This document shows, piece by piece, positions 31,894-40,911 of a stretch of 46,780 bases of DNA. How positions within the stretch are numbered: position 1 is the first letter of the stretch; the number at the start of each line of letters is the position of its first letter. The stretch is from Nonomuraea zeae. Its GTDB lineage: Bacteria; Actinomycetota; Actinomycetes; Streptosporangiales; Streptosporangiaceae. The position numbers and the translations under genes are program-made. The stretch lies in contig NZ_VCKX01000070.1 in assembly GCF_005889725.1 (NCBI RefSeq), positions 1-46,780 on the forward strand, given 5' to 3'. The notes beneath the pieces are model-generated. The model worked only from the letters and a program-made list of their open reading frames with translations, was not told where the DNA came from and did not search any database.

Positions 31894-32472
31894 ATGAGCA
31901 TGAGTTCCAAGAGCACGCGCCGGCCGATGGCCATGGCGATCGCCGTGGGCGCGCTGGCCGCGGTGGCCAGCCTCGCGGCGGCGCCGGCCGAGGCCGCCGC
32001 CCCGGTCACGGGCCCGCCCGTGCAGATGATCCCGCAGAACGTGCCCCAGCTCCCGCCCGGCCAGGGCCAGCTCGTCCTGGCCGCCGTCGGCACCTCGCCG
32101 GGCGACAAGGTGCGGCTGGAGAAGGATCTGGGTCTGCGCTCGCAGCGGTGGCGCTTCCGCTTCAACGGCGGCAGCGTCGCGCAGATCGTCAACGACGACA
32201 GCGGCCTGTGCATGCGCGGCGGGCTCGACGGCAACGTCATCCGGCTGGCCGTCTGCCCTGACTTCAACGACCTCGACCCCAGCGTGCCGGAGCTGCGCAC
32301 GTTCTGGAACGACCGCCAGCGCGTGCTGAACGGCGTGGTCGTGCACCGGCTGGAGAACGTGCAGAACACCCTGGAGCTGACCGTCAGGGACGGCGGCGCG
32401 GCCGTGGGCACCCTGCTGGAGAGCAAGCCACTGAACGGCCTGACCAACCAGCTCTTCCGCCTCAAGTCCTGA
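31894..32472 (+). CDS. Small secreted ricin-B-lectin-like protein
   Basis: 192 residues with a Sec signal (RPMAMAIAVGALAAVASLAAAPAEAAA). The mature part has one or two beta-trefoil-like repeats: SQRWRFRFNGGSVAQIVNDDSGLCMRGGLDGNVIRLAVCPDF, with two Cys at equivalent places, then TLELTVRDGGAAVGTLLESKPLNGLTNQLFRLKS. Ricin-type domains repeat SGLCL...QW.F; here the repeats are incomplete, so carbohydrate binding is only a suggestion. SD GAAGGAAG precedes the ATG. Convergent with the transpeptidase gene. Confidence 0.6.
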   Translation: MSMSSKSTRRPMAMAIAVGALAAVASLAAAPAEAAAPVTGPPVQMIPQNVPQLPPGQGQLVLAAVGTSPGDKVRLEKDLGLRSQRWRFRFNGGSVAQIVNDDSGLCMRGGLDGNVIRLAVCPDFNDLDPSVPELRTFWNDRQRVLNGVVVHRLENVQNTLELTVRDGGAAVGTLLESKPLNGLTNQLFRLKS

Positions 32473-32483
32473 CGCGGAGCGCG

Positions 32484-32506
32484 GCAGCCCCCGGCCCCGG
32501 GGCTGC
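32484..32506. terminator. Hairpin between lectin-like gene and transpeptidase gene
   Basis: GCAGCCCC (32484-32491) pairs with GGGGCTGC (32499-32506) around a 7-base loop, 12 bases past the stop of the plus-strand gene and abutting the minus-strand stop. Confidence 0.6.
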
Positions 32507-33691
32507 TCAGCCGTTGACCGGCTTGCCCAGCGCGCTGCCCGCCAGCCACGACTCCCACGACTTGGCCCACGGCGTCGGCCCGTTGCCGAACTGCAGCTTC
32601 CTGGAGGTGCCGGAGACCTCGATGATGTCTCCGCGCTGGGTGAACTCGTAGAACCAGCGGGCGTTCTCCGGGCTGGCGTTCACGCAGCCGTGGCTGACGT
32701 TGCGGCTGCCCTGCGCGCCGGTCGACCAGGGGGCGGCGTGGAAGAAGGTGCCGCTGTAGGTCATCCGGACGTTCCACTTGGTGCGGATGCGATATTCGCC
32801 GGGCTCGCCGATGGTGGCGGAGTCCATCACCATGTCGGCCGCCTTCTCCTGGGCGATCATGACGCCGGCGTAGCTGTCGTCGCCCGGCCGGCCCAGGCTG
32901 ACCGGGATGGTCTTGACGACCTCGCCGTTCTTCCGCACGACCGCCCGGTGCGTCTCGTTGCTCACCTTGGTGATGTGCTCCTCACCGACGGTGAAGCTCA
33001 GGCTGCGGTCCTTGGTGCCCCACAGCCCCTGCCCGGCCCGTACGCCCGCCAGACGGGCGTCGACCGTGACCTGCTCCCCGACCGGCCAGTACTCGCGCGG
33101 CCGGAACTGCACCTCGCGGTCGCTCACCCAGCTCCACGCGCCCTCGACCGGCTGCGACATCCGCACCACCAGCGACCGCTCGACCGCGGCCCGGTCCGCC
33201 TTGGCGGAGACCGGCTGCGACAGCAGGAGCTGGACCGGCATCCCGACGCCGACCTTCTCACCGTCCAGCGGCGACATGCCGCTCTCCAGCACGCGTTTCG
33301 GCTTCAGCGTGGTGAACGTGGCCTGGCCCGTGACCTGCTTGCCGTCCGTGCCGGTGGCCTGCGCGCTGACCGTGTACGCGGTCGAGAGCCGTAACGGCCG
33401 CTGGGGCCGCCACGTGCCGTCGGCGGCCAGGCTGCCGCGCACCTCGCGGCCCTTGGCGTCCGCGACCTTCAGCTCGGTGACCTTGCCGTCGGTGACCTTG
33501 ACGCTCACGCCCGTGTCCGGGGTCACCTTCTTCGTGCCGTCCGCCGGGGTGATCGCCAGCTTGGCGACCGGCCCCTGTTCCTGCTGCCGCGCCGGTTCAC
33601 CCGGGCCTGACGTGCCTCCCGAGCTGCATCCCGCGCCCAGGATGAGCGCCGCCGTGAGGGCGCCGGTGAATATGGTCCGGCCGTTCCGCAT
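32507..33691 (-). CDS. YkuD L,D-transpeptidase lipoprotein
   Basis: 394 residues. MRNGRTIFTGALTAALILGAGC is a lipoprotein-type signal. Two Ig-like domains follow (LAITPADGTKKVTPDTGVSVKVTDGKVTELKVAD and later SPLDGEKVGVGMPVQLLLSQPVS), then the YkuD catalytic domain with YSGTFFHAAPWSTGAQGSRNVSHGCVNAS. Cys336 in SHGCVN is the nucleophile and the two upstream His are typical. It makes 3-3 peptidoglycan cross-links outside the membrane, as in mycobacterial Ldt proteins. The ATG at 33691 follows GGAGGCATCAGGG. Confidence 0.9.
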   Translation of the reverse strand: MRNGRTIFTGALTAALILGAGCSSGGTSGPGEPARQQEQGPVAKLAITPADGTKKVTPDTGVSVKVTDGKVTELKVADAKGREVRGSLAADGTWRPQRPLRLSTAYTVSAQATGTDGKQVTGQATFTTLKPKRVLESGMSPLDGEKVGVGMPVQLLLSQPVSAKADRAAVERSLVVRMSQPVEGAWSWVSDREVQFRPREYWPVGEQVTVDARLAGVRAGQGLWGTKDRSLSFTVGEEHITKVSNETHRAVVRKNGEVVKTIPVSLGRPGDDSYAGVMIAQEKAADMVMDSATIGEPGEYRIRTKWNVRMTYSGTFFHAAPWSTGAQGSRNVSHGCVNASPENARWFYEFTQRGDIIEVSGTSRKLQFGNGPTPWAKSWESWLAGSALGKPVNG

Positions 33692-33863
33692 CCCTGATGC
33701 CTCCCGTGCCTGACAGATAGGCAAATTTCACAGTAGTCCGCGTGCCGTTGATCCGGTGGGACTTCTGCCCAGAACCGGCGCGGGCATGCACCGGCGCGGC
33801 GGGCTTGACAGCGGGCTGGGGCTGGTCTTCTCTCAAGCCAACGGGGTCGGAGGGGAGCATGGC
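33692..33863. promoter_or_regulatory. Shared divergent promoter region
   Basis: 172 bases between the transpeptidase and the GH15 gene. The minus side contains an AT-rich stretch (GGCAAATTTCACAGTAGTCC) likely to hold the transpeptidase promoter; GGAGGGG before 33864 is the GH15 ribosome binding site. No clear operator seen. Confidence 0.35.
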
Positions 33864-36800
33864 ATGCGTACGATTTCACGGTCCGCCCTTGCCTTGATCG
33901 TCTCCGCCGCGCTGGTCGCCGTGCCCATCGAGCCGGTGCTGGCCAGGTCCCCCGCGCCTGGCGAGCCCGGCGTGCCGTCCCACTTCGGGCTGGCGCGCAA
34001 AGACTGCGTGGGCACGGCTACCGGCAGGACCTCCAAGGTCTGGTACACCGTCGCCGGCGGCCTGCTGTCCGACGTCTACGAGCCCACGATCGACAACACG
34101 AACGTCGAGACCATGCAGTTCGTGGTGACCGACGGCAGCACGTTCACCGAGGTGCAGGCCCGCGACACCACGTACCAGGTGAGCACCGACCGCTCCGGGC
34201 TGACCTGCACCGTCACCTCGGCCAGCAGGAGCGGCCGCTACCGGCTGACCACCACCTACGTCACCGATCCCGACCGTGACGCCGTGGTGGTGCGTACCCG
34301 GCTCCAGCCCGCCGGGCTGCGGCTGTACGTGCGGCTGGACGCGAGCGTGAACGGCAACGGCGGCGGCGGGCAGCCGAACGGCGGGCCCGACGACGGCGTG
34401 GTCGACGCCGCCACCGGCGCGCCGGTGATCTCCGACGACAACACCGAGACCTCCGCCCCGGCCCGCGACTACGCCGTGCCCACCCACCTGGCGCTGCGCG
34501 CGGAGCGGCGGCTGCCGCAGGCGAGCGTCGGCTACGCGGGCACGCCCAGCGACGGCGCGGCGCAGCTGGACGCGGATCGCGCGCTGACCCCCTTCACCGA
34601 GGCCCCGGCCGGCAACGTGGTCGCCACCGCCCGGCTGCCGATCGACGCGCGGGGCGAGGTGACGTTCGCGCTCGGGTTCGGGCGGAGCAGGAGCGCCGCG
34701 CTGCGGACCGCGGGCGAGGCCGCCGGCCGGTCGTTCGAGGGCACCCGGGCCAGGTACGAAGCCGGCTGGGTGGCCTACGACGCCGGGCTGCGCAGGCCGC
34801 CGGGCCCGCTGGCCGACTTCTACCGGCTGTCGGCGAACGTGCTCAAGGCCAGCGAGGACAAGACCTTCCCGGGCGCGGTCGTCGCGTCGCTGGCCAGCCC
34901 GTGGGGCCAGGCGGTCGGCGCGGGCGAGCTGGTCGGCGGCAAGGCGCTCTACTTCGGCTCCTACCGCGAGGTGTTCGCCCGCGACCTGTACGAGGCGTTC
35001 ACCGGGTTCCTCAGCGCGGGCGACGTGGCGACGGCCCGGGCCACGGCCCGCTTCCTGCTCGAACGCCAGCAGCTCCCCGACGGGCGGCTGCCGCGCAACT
35101 CCCTGCTGAACGGCAAGCTCGCTCCCGACTCGGGCGGCGACCAGCTCGACGAGACCGCGTATCCGCTGCTGATGGCCTACCAGTCCGGGCTGACCGGGGT
35201 GTGGGAGCGGGTGCGGTCGGCGGCCGACTTCCTGGTGGCGCACGGGCCGGCGTTCGGCGTCGAGCGGTGGGAGGAGCAGTCGGGCTACTCGCCGTCCACG
35301 ATCGCGGCCGAGATCGCCGGGCTCGTCGCGGCCGGTGAGATCGCCGCCGGGCAGGGCGACCAGGGCCGGGCCCGGCTGTACCGGGCCACGGCCGACCATT
35401 TCGCCCGCTCGATCAAGTCGTGGACGGTCACGACCACGGGCCCGTACGCCTCCCGCTACTTCCTGCGCCTGTCCAAGAACGGCGATCCGAACGCCGCGGA
35501 CGCGTACAACCTGGGCAACGGCGGCCCGACCGAGGACCAGCGGCGGGTGGTGGACGCCGGGTTCCTGGAGCTGACCCGGCTGGGCATCCTGCCTGCCGAC
35601 GACCCCGACGTGCTGGCCAGCCTGCCCGTCGTGGACCGGGTGATCAGGCGAGAGACGGCCAGAGGACCCGGCTGGTACCGCTACGGGTCCGACACCGCGG
35701 GCACCGAGGACGGCTACGGCGACTGCTACGAGCCCGACCCGACCTCCTGCCGGCCGTCGGGCAAGCCGTGGCCCACCGGCAACACCGGCTCGGGACACAT
35801 CTGGCCGGTGCTGGCGGGCGAGCGGGCCGAGCAGGCGTTGCAGACCGGCGCTCCCGGCACGGCGGCCTCGTTGCTCGCGGCCATGCGCGCCCAGTCGTCC
35901 GGCACCGGGCTGATCCCCGAGCAGGCATGGGAGAACCCCGACCTGGCCGCCTCGCCCTACGGGAGCGACCCGGCCACCGCCTCGATCGGCCTGCGCGACG
36001 GCGGGCCCGCCGGCTCGGCGTCCCCGCTGACCTGGGCCCAGGCCCAGGTGGTGCGGCTGGCGCTGTCACTCGGCTCGGCCCGGCCCGTCGAGCAGCCAGA
36101 GGTCGTCCGCCGGCGCTACGCCGATCGCGGCCTGCCGCAGGCGGCGGCGCTCACGGTGACCGCCCCCGCGGACGGGACCGCGGTCAGCGGCACGTCGGTC
36201 ACCGTGGAGGGCACCGCCTCGCCGGGCGCGCGGGTGGACGTCTCGGCCGCGCCCATCGACACCGGCGCGCCCGCGCAGGCCGTCTCGGTGCGCGCGGGAG
36301 CGGACGGGCGTTTCACGGCCCAGGCCCCGGTGTCGTTCGGCGAGGTCGTGCTCACCGTGGCTGCCACCGATCCGGGCGGCCGCACCGCGTACGCCCGGCG
36401 CACGGTCGTCGGGGACATCGTCGGCGCGACGACCGTGCTCGACGTCGCCGACCCCGAGGGCGACGACGACGGGCCCGGCACCTACGCCTACCCGACGGCC
36501 GCCGACTTCCACGCCGGCGCGTTCGACCTGCGCAGGTTCCAGGTGATCACCGACGCGACCACCGTCTACCTGCGGGCCGAGATCCGCGATCTCACCCCCA
36601 CGTTCGGCAACCAGATCGGCGCCCAGCTGCTCGACGTCTACGTGCAGGATCCGGCCGTGGCGACGCGTTCCGCCGAGGCGGCCTTCCCGCAGCGCAACTA
36701 CCGCATTGCCGCGCAGGACGCCTGGTCGCAGCGGGTGGAGGTGCAGGGGTTCGCCGCCCCGGTGTGGGTGACGGCCGCCGGCGCGGCCCAGGCGGGGGCC

Positions 36801-37127
36801 GCCGTGCGCGCCTCCGGGACCACGCGCACGATCACGATCGCGCTGCCGAAGGCCGCGTTCGGGACGCCGGGGCCCGGGTGGCGGTTCGCGGTGGTGCTCG
36901 CCGGCCAGGACGGCTTCAGCGCCGACCAGGCCAGGGGCTTCGCGGCGACGCCGCAGCCGTACCAGTTCGGCGTGTGCGGCCCCGGCGGCGCCGAGCCCCT
37001 GTGCGCGGTCGATCCGGGCACCGTGCCGAAGGCGCTGGACGTGCTCGTGCCGGCCGGGCACAGCCAGGCCGAGGTGCTGAACCCGCTGCTCGGCCCGGTC
37101 ACCGTACCGGCCGTGCCGGTCCCGTGA
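33864..37127 (+). CDS. Secreted GH15 glucodextranase-like enzyme
   Basis: 1087 residues. Sec signal MRTISRSALALIVSAALVAVPIEPVLA. Domain N is an antiparallel beta domain (HFGLARKDCVGTATGRTSKVWYTVAGGLLSDVYEPTIDNTNVETMQFVVTDG). The GH15 (alpha/alpha)6 barrel follows from about residue 315, with YRLSANVLKASEDKTFPGAVVASLASPWG, YFGSYREVFARDLYEAFTGF, SGGDQLDETAYPLLMAY, VERWEEQSGYSPSTIAAEIAGL (general acid Glu in WEEQ) and GLIPEQAWE (general base Glu). An Ig-like domain (VTAPADGTAVSGTSVTVEGTASPG) and a C-terminal glucodextranase/DOMON-like domain (VLDVADPEGDDDGPGTYAYPT) complete the Arthrobacter glucodextranase plan. It releases glucose from the ends of alpha-1,6- or alpha-1,4-glucans. Confidence 0.88.
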   Translation: MRTISRSALALIVSAALVAVPIEPVLARSPAPGEPGVPSHFGLARKDCVGTATGRTSKVWYTVAGGLLSDVYEPTIDNTNVETMQFVVTDGSTFTEVQARDTTYQVSTDRSGLTCTVTSASRSGRYRLTTTYVTDPDRDAVVVRTRLQPAGLRLYVRLDASVNGNGGGGQPNGGPDDGVVDAATGAPVISDDNTETSAPARDYAVPTHLALRAERRLPQASVGYAGTPSDGAAQLDADRALTPFTEAPAGNVVATARLPIDARGEVTFALGFGRSRSAALRTAGEAAGRSFEGTRARYEAGWVAYDAGLRRPPGPLADFYRLSANVLKASEDKTFPGAVVASLASPWGQAVGAGELVGGKALYFGSYREVFARDLYEAFTGFLSAGDVATARATARFLLERQQLPDGRLPRNSLLNGKLAPDSGGDQLDETAYPLLMAYQSGLTGVWERVRSAADFLVAHGPAFGVERWEEQSGYSPSTIAAEIAGLVAAGEIAAGQGDQGRARLYRATADHFARSIKSWTVTTTGPYASRYFLRLSKNGDPNAADAYNLGNGGPTEDQRRVVDAGFLELTRLGILPADDPDVLASLPVVDRVIRRETARGPGWYRYGSDTAGTEDGYGDCYEPDPTSCRPSGKPWPTGNTGSGHIWPVLAGERAEQALQTGAPGTAASLLAAMRAQSSGTGLIPEQAWENPDLAASPYGSDPATASIGLRDGGPAGSASPLTWAQAQVVRLALSLGSARPVEQPEVVRRRYADRGLPQAAALTVTAPADGTAVSGTSVTVEGTASPGARVDVSAAPIDTGAPAQAVSVRAGADGRFTAQAPVSFGEVVLTVAATDPGGRTAYARRTVVGDIVGATTVLDVADPEGDDDGPGTYAYPTAADFHAGAFDLRRFQVITDATTVYLRAEIRDLTPTFGNQIGAQLLDVYVQDPAVATRSAEAAFPQRNYRIAAQDAWSQRVEVQGFAAPVWVTAAGAAQAGAAVRASGTTRTITIALPKAAFGTPGPGWRFAVVLAGQDGFSADQARGFAATPQPYQFGVCGPGGAEPLCAVDPGTVPKALDVLVPAGHSQAEVLNPLLGPVTVPAVPVP

Positions 37128-37133
37128 GAGCGC

Positions 37134-38654
37134 TCATCGGCTCCATGAGCGCTGCACGGCGTCGCGGACCCGGTGTCCGGCCGGCGGCGGGACGTCCCCG
37201 TTGGCGGTGGTCGGAAGCTCCCGGGCGGGCGCGGGAGCGAGCGGCACGAGCACCGCGGACTCCTCGTCCGTGACCGGCCGCTCCACCTCGGTGAAGCCGC
37301 CGCCGAGGCCGCGCACGATCACTCCGGTCTCCACGCCGTGCGCCACGGTGTGCCGGTCGCGCGCCAGCAGGCCCAGGGCGATCCGCCGGGCGACCACATA
37401 GCCCAGCACCGGTCCGACGATGATCGCCACCCGGAAGATCCAGGTCGTCGCGTTCAGCGAGATGTGGAAGGTCGAGGCGATCAGGTCGTTGCCGCCGGCC
37501 AGCCAGAGGACGCCGTAGTACACGATTCCCGCGAACCCGAGCCCGGCGCGGGCCGGCACGTCCCTCGGCCGGTCCAGGAGGTGGTGCACGGCGTTGTCAC
37601 GGGTGATCCAGCGCTCCAGGAACGGGTAGACCGCCAGCGCGGTGAACAGCAGTCCCGGCGCGCCCAGCGCGGGGATCAGCACGCTCATGGTCACCGTGGA
37701 CCCGAAGACGGTGAACTCCCACGGCGGCATGATCCGCAGCGCGCCTTCGAGGAAGCCCATGTACCAGTCGGGCTGGGAGCCGGCGCTGACCGTGCTGGGC
37801 AGGTACGGCCCGTACAGCCAGATCGGGTTGACCTGGAAGAGCGTGGCGAGCAGCGTGACCACCGCGGTCACCCACAGGAAGAACACCGTCGTCTTGGCCA
37901 GGAACGACGGGAAGAACGGCGCTCCGCGCACCACCCGGTCGCTCAGCCCCTTGGCCCTGAACTGGGTGTGGGTCTGCCGCCAGGTCAGCACCACCGCGTG
38001 CAGCGGGATGAGCAGGAGCAGCAGGCCGGGGATCAGCAGCACGTGGATGCTGTAGAGCCGGGAGATGATGTCCTCGCCGGGGAACTCGCCGCCGAACAGG
38101 AACGCCGCCACGTACGTGCCCACCAGCGGCACCGACAGCAGCACCCCGTGCAGGATGCGCAGCCCGGCGCCCGACAGCAGGTCGTCGGGCAGCGAGTAGC
38201 CGAACAGCCCGTTGAGCAGCACCAGCCCGAACAGGGCCACGCCGATCAGCCAGTTCAGGTCGCGCGGCCGGCGGAAGGCGCCGGTGAAGAAGTTGCGCAG
38301 CAGGTGGGCCACGATGGCCGACAGGAAGATCAGCGTCGCCCAGTGGTGCATCTGCCGCATCAGCAGGCCGCCGCGCACCTCGAAGCTGATGTCCAGCGCG
38401 GAGGAGTACGCCTGGCTCATCTCGACGCCGCGCAGGGGCGCGTAGGTGCCCTCGTAGATCACCGCCTCCATCGACGGCTTGAAGAAGAACGTGAGGAAGA
38501 CCCCCGTGAGCAGGACCACCACGAACGCGTAGAGGGCGATCTCGCCCAGCAGGAAGGTCCAGTGATCGGGGAAGACCTTCCGCATCGCCTTCTTCATGAA
38601 CGCGGCCCCGCCGACGCGATCGTCGAGCGCCCTGGCCAGTGAGCTGCCCTTCAT
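37134..38654 (-). CDS. qcrB: Cytochrome bc complex cytochrome b subunit, lone paralogue
   Basis: 506 residues. Eight or nine membrane helices. Haem-binding His pairs are in MHHWATLIFLSAIVAHLLRNF and RILHGVLLSV/YSIHVLLIPGLLLLLIPLHAVVL. The Qo-site motif is PDWYMG, as in mycobacterial QcrB. RRPRDLNWLIGVALFGLVLLNGLFGYSLPDDLLSG is also diagnostic. The usual partners qcrA (Rieske) and qcrC (dihaem c) are absent, so this is probably a second copy working with subunits coded elsewhere or in an alternative complex. The C-terminal tail is Pro/Ala-rich. ATG at 38654 preferred; GTG at 38660 is possible. Confidence 0.88.
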   Translation of the reverse strand: MKGSSLARALDDRVGGAAFMKKAMRKVFPDHWTFLLGEIALYAFVVVLLTGVFLTFFFKPSMEAVIYEGTYAPLRGVEMSQAYSSALDISFEVRGGLLMRQMHHWATLIFLSAIVAHLLRNFFTGAFRRPRDLNWLIGVALFGLVLLNGLFGYSLPDDLLSGAGLRILHGVLLSVPLVGTYVAAFLFGGEFPGEDIISRLYSIHVLLIPGLLLLLIPLHAVVLTWRQTHTQFRAKGLSDRVVRGAPFFPSFLAKTTVFFLWVTAVVTLLATLFQVNPIWLYGPYLPSTVSAGSQPDWYMGFLEGALRIMPPWEFTVFGSTVTMSVLIPALGAPGLLFTALAVYPFLERWITRDNAVHHLLDRPRDVPARAGLGFAGIVYYGVLWLAGGNDLIASTFHISLNATTWIFRVAIIVGPVLGYVVARRIALGLLARDRHTVAHGVETGVIVRGLGGGFTEVERPVTDEESAVLVPLAPAPARELPTTANGDVPPPAGHRVRDAVQRSWSR

Positions 38655-38674
38655 CGCCACCCCGCTTCTTGCTC

Positions 38675-38692
38675 GGTTGTCTCCTTACAACC
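38675..38692. promoter_or_regulatory. Inverted repeat before the qcrB paralogue
   Basis: GGTTGT (38675-38680) and ACAACC (38687-38692) form a 6-base dyad with a 6-base centre, 21 bases before the qcrB start. It could be an operator or an RNA hairpin in the 5' leader. Confidence 0.4.
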
Positions 38693-38783
38693 AAGACGTG
38701 GCAGGCGGGTCGAGTGTGACACTCATCGGGCAATGAATTTCAGCGAGCCGTCCGGAAGGCCCGGCGGCCCGCCGTCCGGGGCG

Positions 38784-39434
38784 TCAGGCGAAGCGCTCGA
38801 TCGTGACGGGGATCAGGCCCTGCTCGCGGATCGCCTGCCGGTGGTGGTGCAGCAGCGCCCCGAGCGCGATGGCCGGTCCCGTGCCCAGGCGCACGGTCAC
38901 GTCCACGCACCAGGCGATGCCCGCGCCGATGCGGCGCAGCTCCCACGTGAAGCCGTGGCCGCCGGCGCTCGCCTGCGCCGTGCCGACCACCCTCGGGTCA
39001 CCGGTCGGCTCCAGCCGCAGGGCCGTGCTCGCCTTGGCCAGCCCTTCCGACCCGAGCTCGCCGGCGAACAGGATGCGGTAGCGGCGCGAGCTCCGCGTGG
39101 TGCCCAGGTCGAGCGGGGCGGCGGTGGGCAGGGCCTGGCGATGCCGGAACATCGTGTGCAGCTCGGCCTCCTCCGGCAGCGCGCCCCCGCCGAGCCGCGC
39201 GAGCTCCCGCGCCGCGGCCTCCCGGCTCACGGCGGTGGCCAGGGCCCGCAGCGCGGGATCGGAGCGCAGGGCGCGGCTGCGGCCGGGTGATCCCGACCAG
39301 CCGCCGGTCCGCGGACTCCACTCGACGCTGTCGATGCCCGCGGCCGTGTAGTCCTCGTAGAGGACGAACTCCTCGACCAGAATCCCCGCCGGTGTACGGT
39401 CTCCCGCCGCGGCGGAGATCAGGTAGTAGTCCAT
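38784..39434 (-). CDS. Hypothetical protein
   Basis: 216 residues, no family recognised. Begins MDYYLISAAAGDRTPAGILVEEFVLYEDYTAAGIDSVEWSPRTGGW. The middle is helical and charged (LRALATAVSREAAARELARLGG), with LHTMFRHRQALPTA. The C-terminal half looks beta-rich (RYRILFAGELGSEGLAKASTALRLEP, HGFTWELRRIGAGIAWCVDVTVRLGTGPAIALGALLHHHRQAIREQGLIPVTIERF). No signal peptide. ATG at 39434 or 9 bases upstream. Codon use matches its neighbours. It stands between qcrB and the MFS operon on the same strand, with gaps either side. Confidence 0.65.
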   Translation of the reverse strand: MDYYLISAAAGDRTPAGILVEEFVLYEDYTAAGIDSVEWSPRTGGWSGSPGRSRALRSDPALRALATAVSREAAARELARLGGGALPEEAELHTMFRHRQALPTAAPLDLGTTRSSRRYRILFAGELGSEGLAKASTALRLEPTGDPRVVGTAQASAGGHGFTWELRRIGAGIAWCVDVTVRLGTGPAIALGALLHHHRQAIREQGLIPVTIERFA

Positions 39435-39536
39435 GCGGGCCATGATCCTGGGCGGCGGACGGCCGGTGCAAGCTCCGCCGCCGGTGCGGCGGCCATCCGC
39501 CCAGGTCAAGGTCGGGTCATGCGCGGCCTCGGGGCG

Positions 39537-39554
39537 GCCCCCGGGTCTGGGGGC
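39537..39554 (-). terminator. Hairpin after the MFS transporter operon
   Basis: GCCCCC (39537-39542) pairs with GGGGGC (39549-39554) around GGGTCT, 29 bases past the transporter stop on the minus strand. Short but G/C only. Confidence 0.4.
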
Positions 39555-39602
39555 GTCAGGCGCGCCCGGAGACCCGGAGACGTCAGGCGCGCTCGGGGAC
39601 CG
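39554..39602. repeat. 27-bp tandem duplication over the transporter stop codon
   Basis: CGTCAGGCGCGCCCGGAGACC (from 39554) recurs as CGTCAGGCGCGCTCGGGGACC from 39581, period 27. The minus-strand transporter stop (tca, 39583-39585) lies in the second copy, and the first copy carries a ready-made second stop. Confidence 0.7.
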
Positions 39603-40893
39603 CTTCCACGCCGCGGTCGAGTGCCATGCCGCGCGTCTCCTTGAACGAGCGCAGCACCACGATCACCGACACCACCGCGATCGCCACCATGTAGAAGGCG
39701 GGCGCGATCGCGCTGCCCGAGGCCGACACCAGCCCCGTCGCCACGAACGGCGCCGTGCCGCCGAACAGCACGTACGCGGCCGTGTAGCCGATGGCCGAGC
39801 CGCTCGCCCGCACCTTGGCCGGGAACATCTCCACCAGCGCGGGCACGTTCGAGGTGCCGATCACGGCGACCAGCATGGCCAGCAGCGACGTGCCCACCAT
39901 CGCCCCCGCCAGGCTCGACCCCATCAGCCAGAACGCCGGCAGCGGACAGATCACGAAGCCCGCGCAGGCGATGATCAGCATCGGCCGCCGCCCGTACCGG
40001 TCGCTGGCCGAGGCGGCGAACAGGCAGGCGACGCTGTAGGCGAGCATCGACACGACGTTCGTGAGCTGGGCCTGGCTCTTGGAGTAGCCGAGCTCCTCCG
40101 ACATGTACGCGATCATGTAGCTGCTCATCAGGTAGTACCCGACGGCGTTGGTGATGCTGTAGCCGAACAGCGTGGCGATCTGGCGCCCGCAGCGGCGCAC
40201 GGCCTCGCGCAGCGGCGCCTGCGCCACCGAGTCGTGCTGCTCCAGCTGCCGGAACACGGGCGTGTCCTCGACCTTGGAGCGGAGGTAGAGCCCGATCAGG
40301 CCGAGCGGGGCGGCCAGCAGGAACGGGATGCGCCAGCCCCAGCTCTGCAGCGCCTCCGTCGTGAGCGTCGAGGTGATCAGGAAGCCGACGCCCGAGCCGG
40401 CCACGCTGGCCAGGCCCACGGTCACGGGCACGGCGGCGGCGAAGCGGGCCCGGCGGCCATCCGGCGCGTACTCCACGATGAACGCCGACGCGCCCGTGTA
40501 CTCGCCGCCGGTCGAGAAGCCCTGGGCGCAGCGCAGCAGGAACAGCAGGATCGGCGCGAGCATGCCCCACGAGGCGTAGGTGGGCAGGATGCCGATGAGG
40601 AACGTGGCCCCGCTCATGGTGAGGATCGTCAGCGCCAGCATCCGGTTGCGGCCGAGGCGGTCGCCGTACCTGCCGAAGAAGGCGGCGCCGAGCGGGCGGG
40701 CGATGAACCCGCCGGCGAAGATCGCCCAGGTGGCGAGCAGCGCGGCCGACTTGTCGTACTCGGGGAAGAACAGGCCGGCGATCGTCGCGGACATCACCGC
40801 GTACGCGGCCGAGTCGAACCATTCGACGAAGTTGCCGATGGCCGAGGCCAGGGTCACTTTGCGGCGGACGGCCGCCTGGTCGTGGGGGGTCAT
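39583..40893 (-). CDS. MFS transporter, metabolite:H+ symporter (MHS) family
   Basis: 436 residues, 12 membrane helices. ASAIGNFVEWFDSAAYAVMSATIAGLFFP, GRYGDRLGRNRMLALTI (loop 2-3 motif), LLRCAQGFSTGGEYTGASAFIVEYAP and MFPAKVRASGSAIGYTAAYVLFGGTAPF are the MHS pattern seen in ProP, KgtP and ShiA. It imports an organic or aromatic acid with protons. The SD is GAGGGAGCG. It lies 18 bases after the CoA ligase, so it is third in the operon and the acid it carries is probably the ligase substrate. Confidence 0.87.
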   Translation of the reverse strand: MTPHDQAAVRRKVTLASAIGNFVEWFDSAAYAVMSATIAGLFFPEYDKSAALLATWAIFAGGFIARPLGAAFFGRYGDRLGRNRMLALTILTMSGATFLIGILPTYASWGMLAPILLFLLRCAQGFSTGGEYTGASAFIVEYAPDGRRARFAAAVPVTVGLASVAGSGVGFLITSTLTTEALQSWGWRIPFLLAAPLGLIGLYLRSKVEDTPVFRQLEQHDSVAQAPLREAVRRCGRQIATLFGYSITNAVGYYLMSSYMIAYMSEELGYSKSQAQLTNVVSMLAYSVACLFAASASDRYGRRPMLIIACAGFVICPLPAFWLMGSSLAGAMVGTSLLAMLVAVIGTSNVPALVEMFPAKVRASGSAIGYTAAYVLFGGTAPFVATGLVSASGSAIAPAFYMVAIAVVSVIVVLRSFKETRGMALDRGVEAVPERA

Positions 40894-40911
40894 GCTCGCT
40901 CCCTCTGCTTG

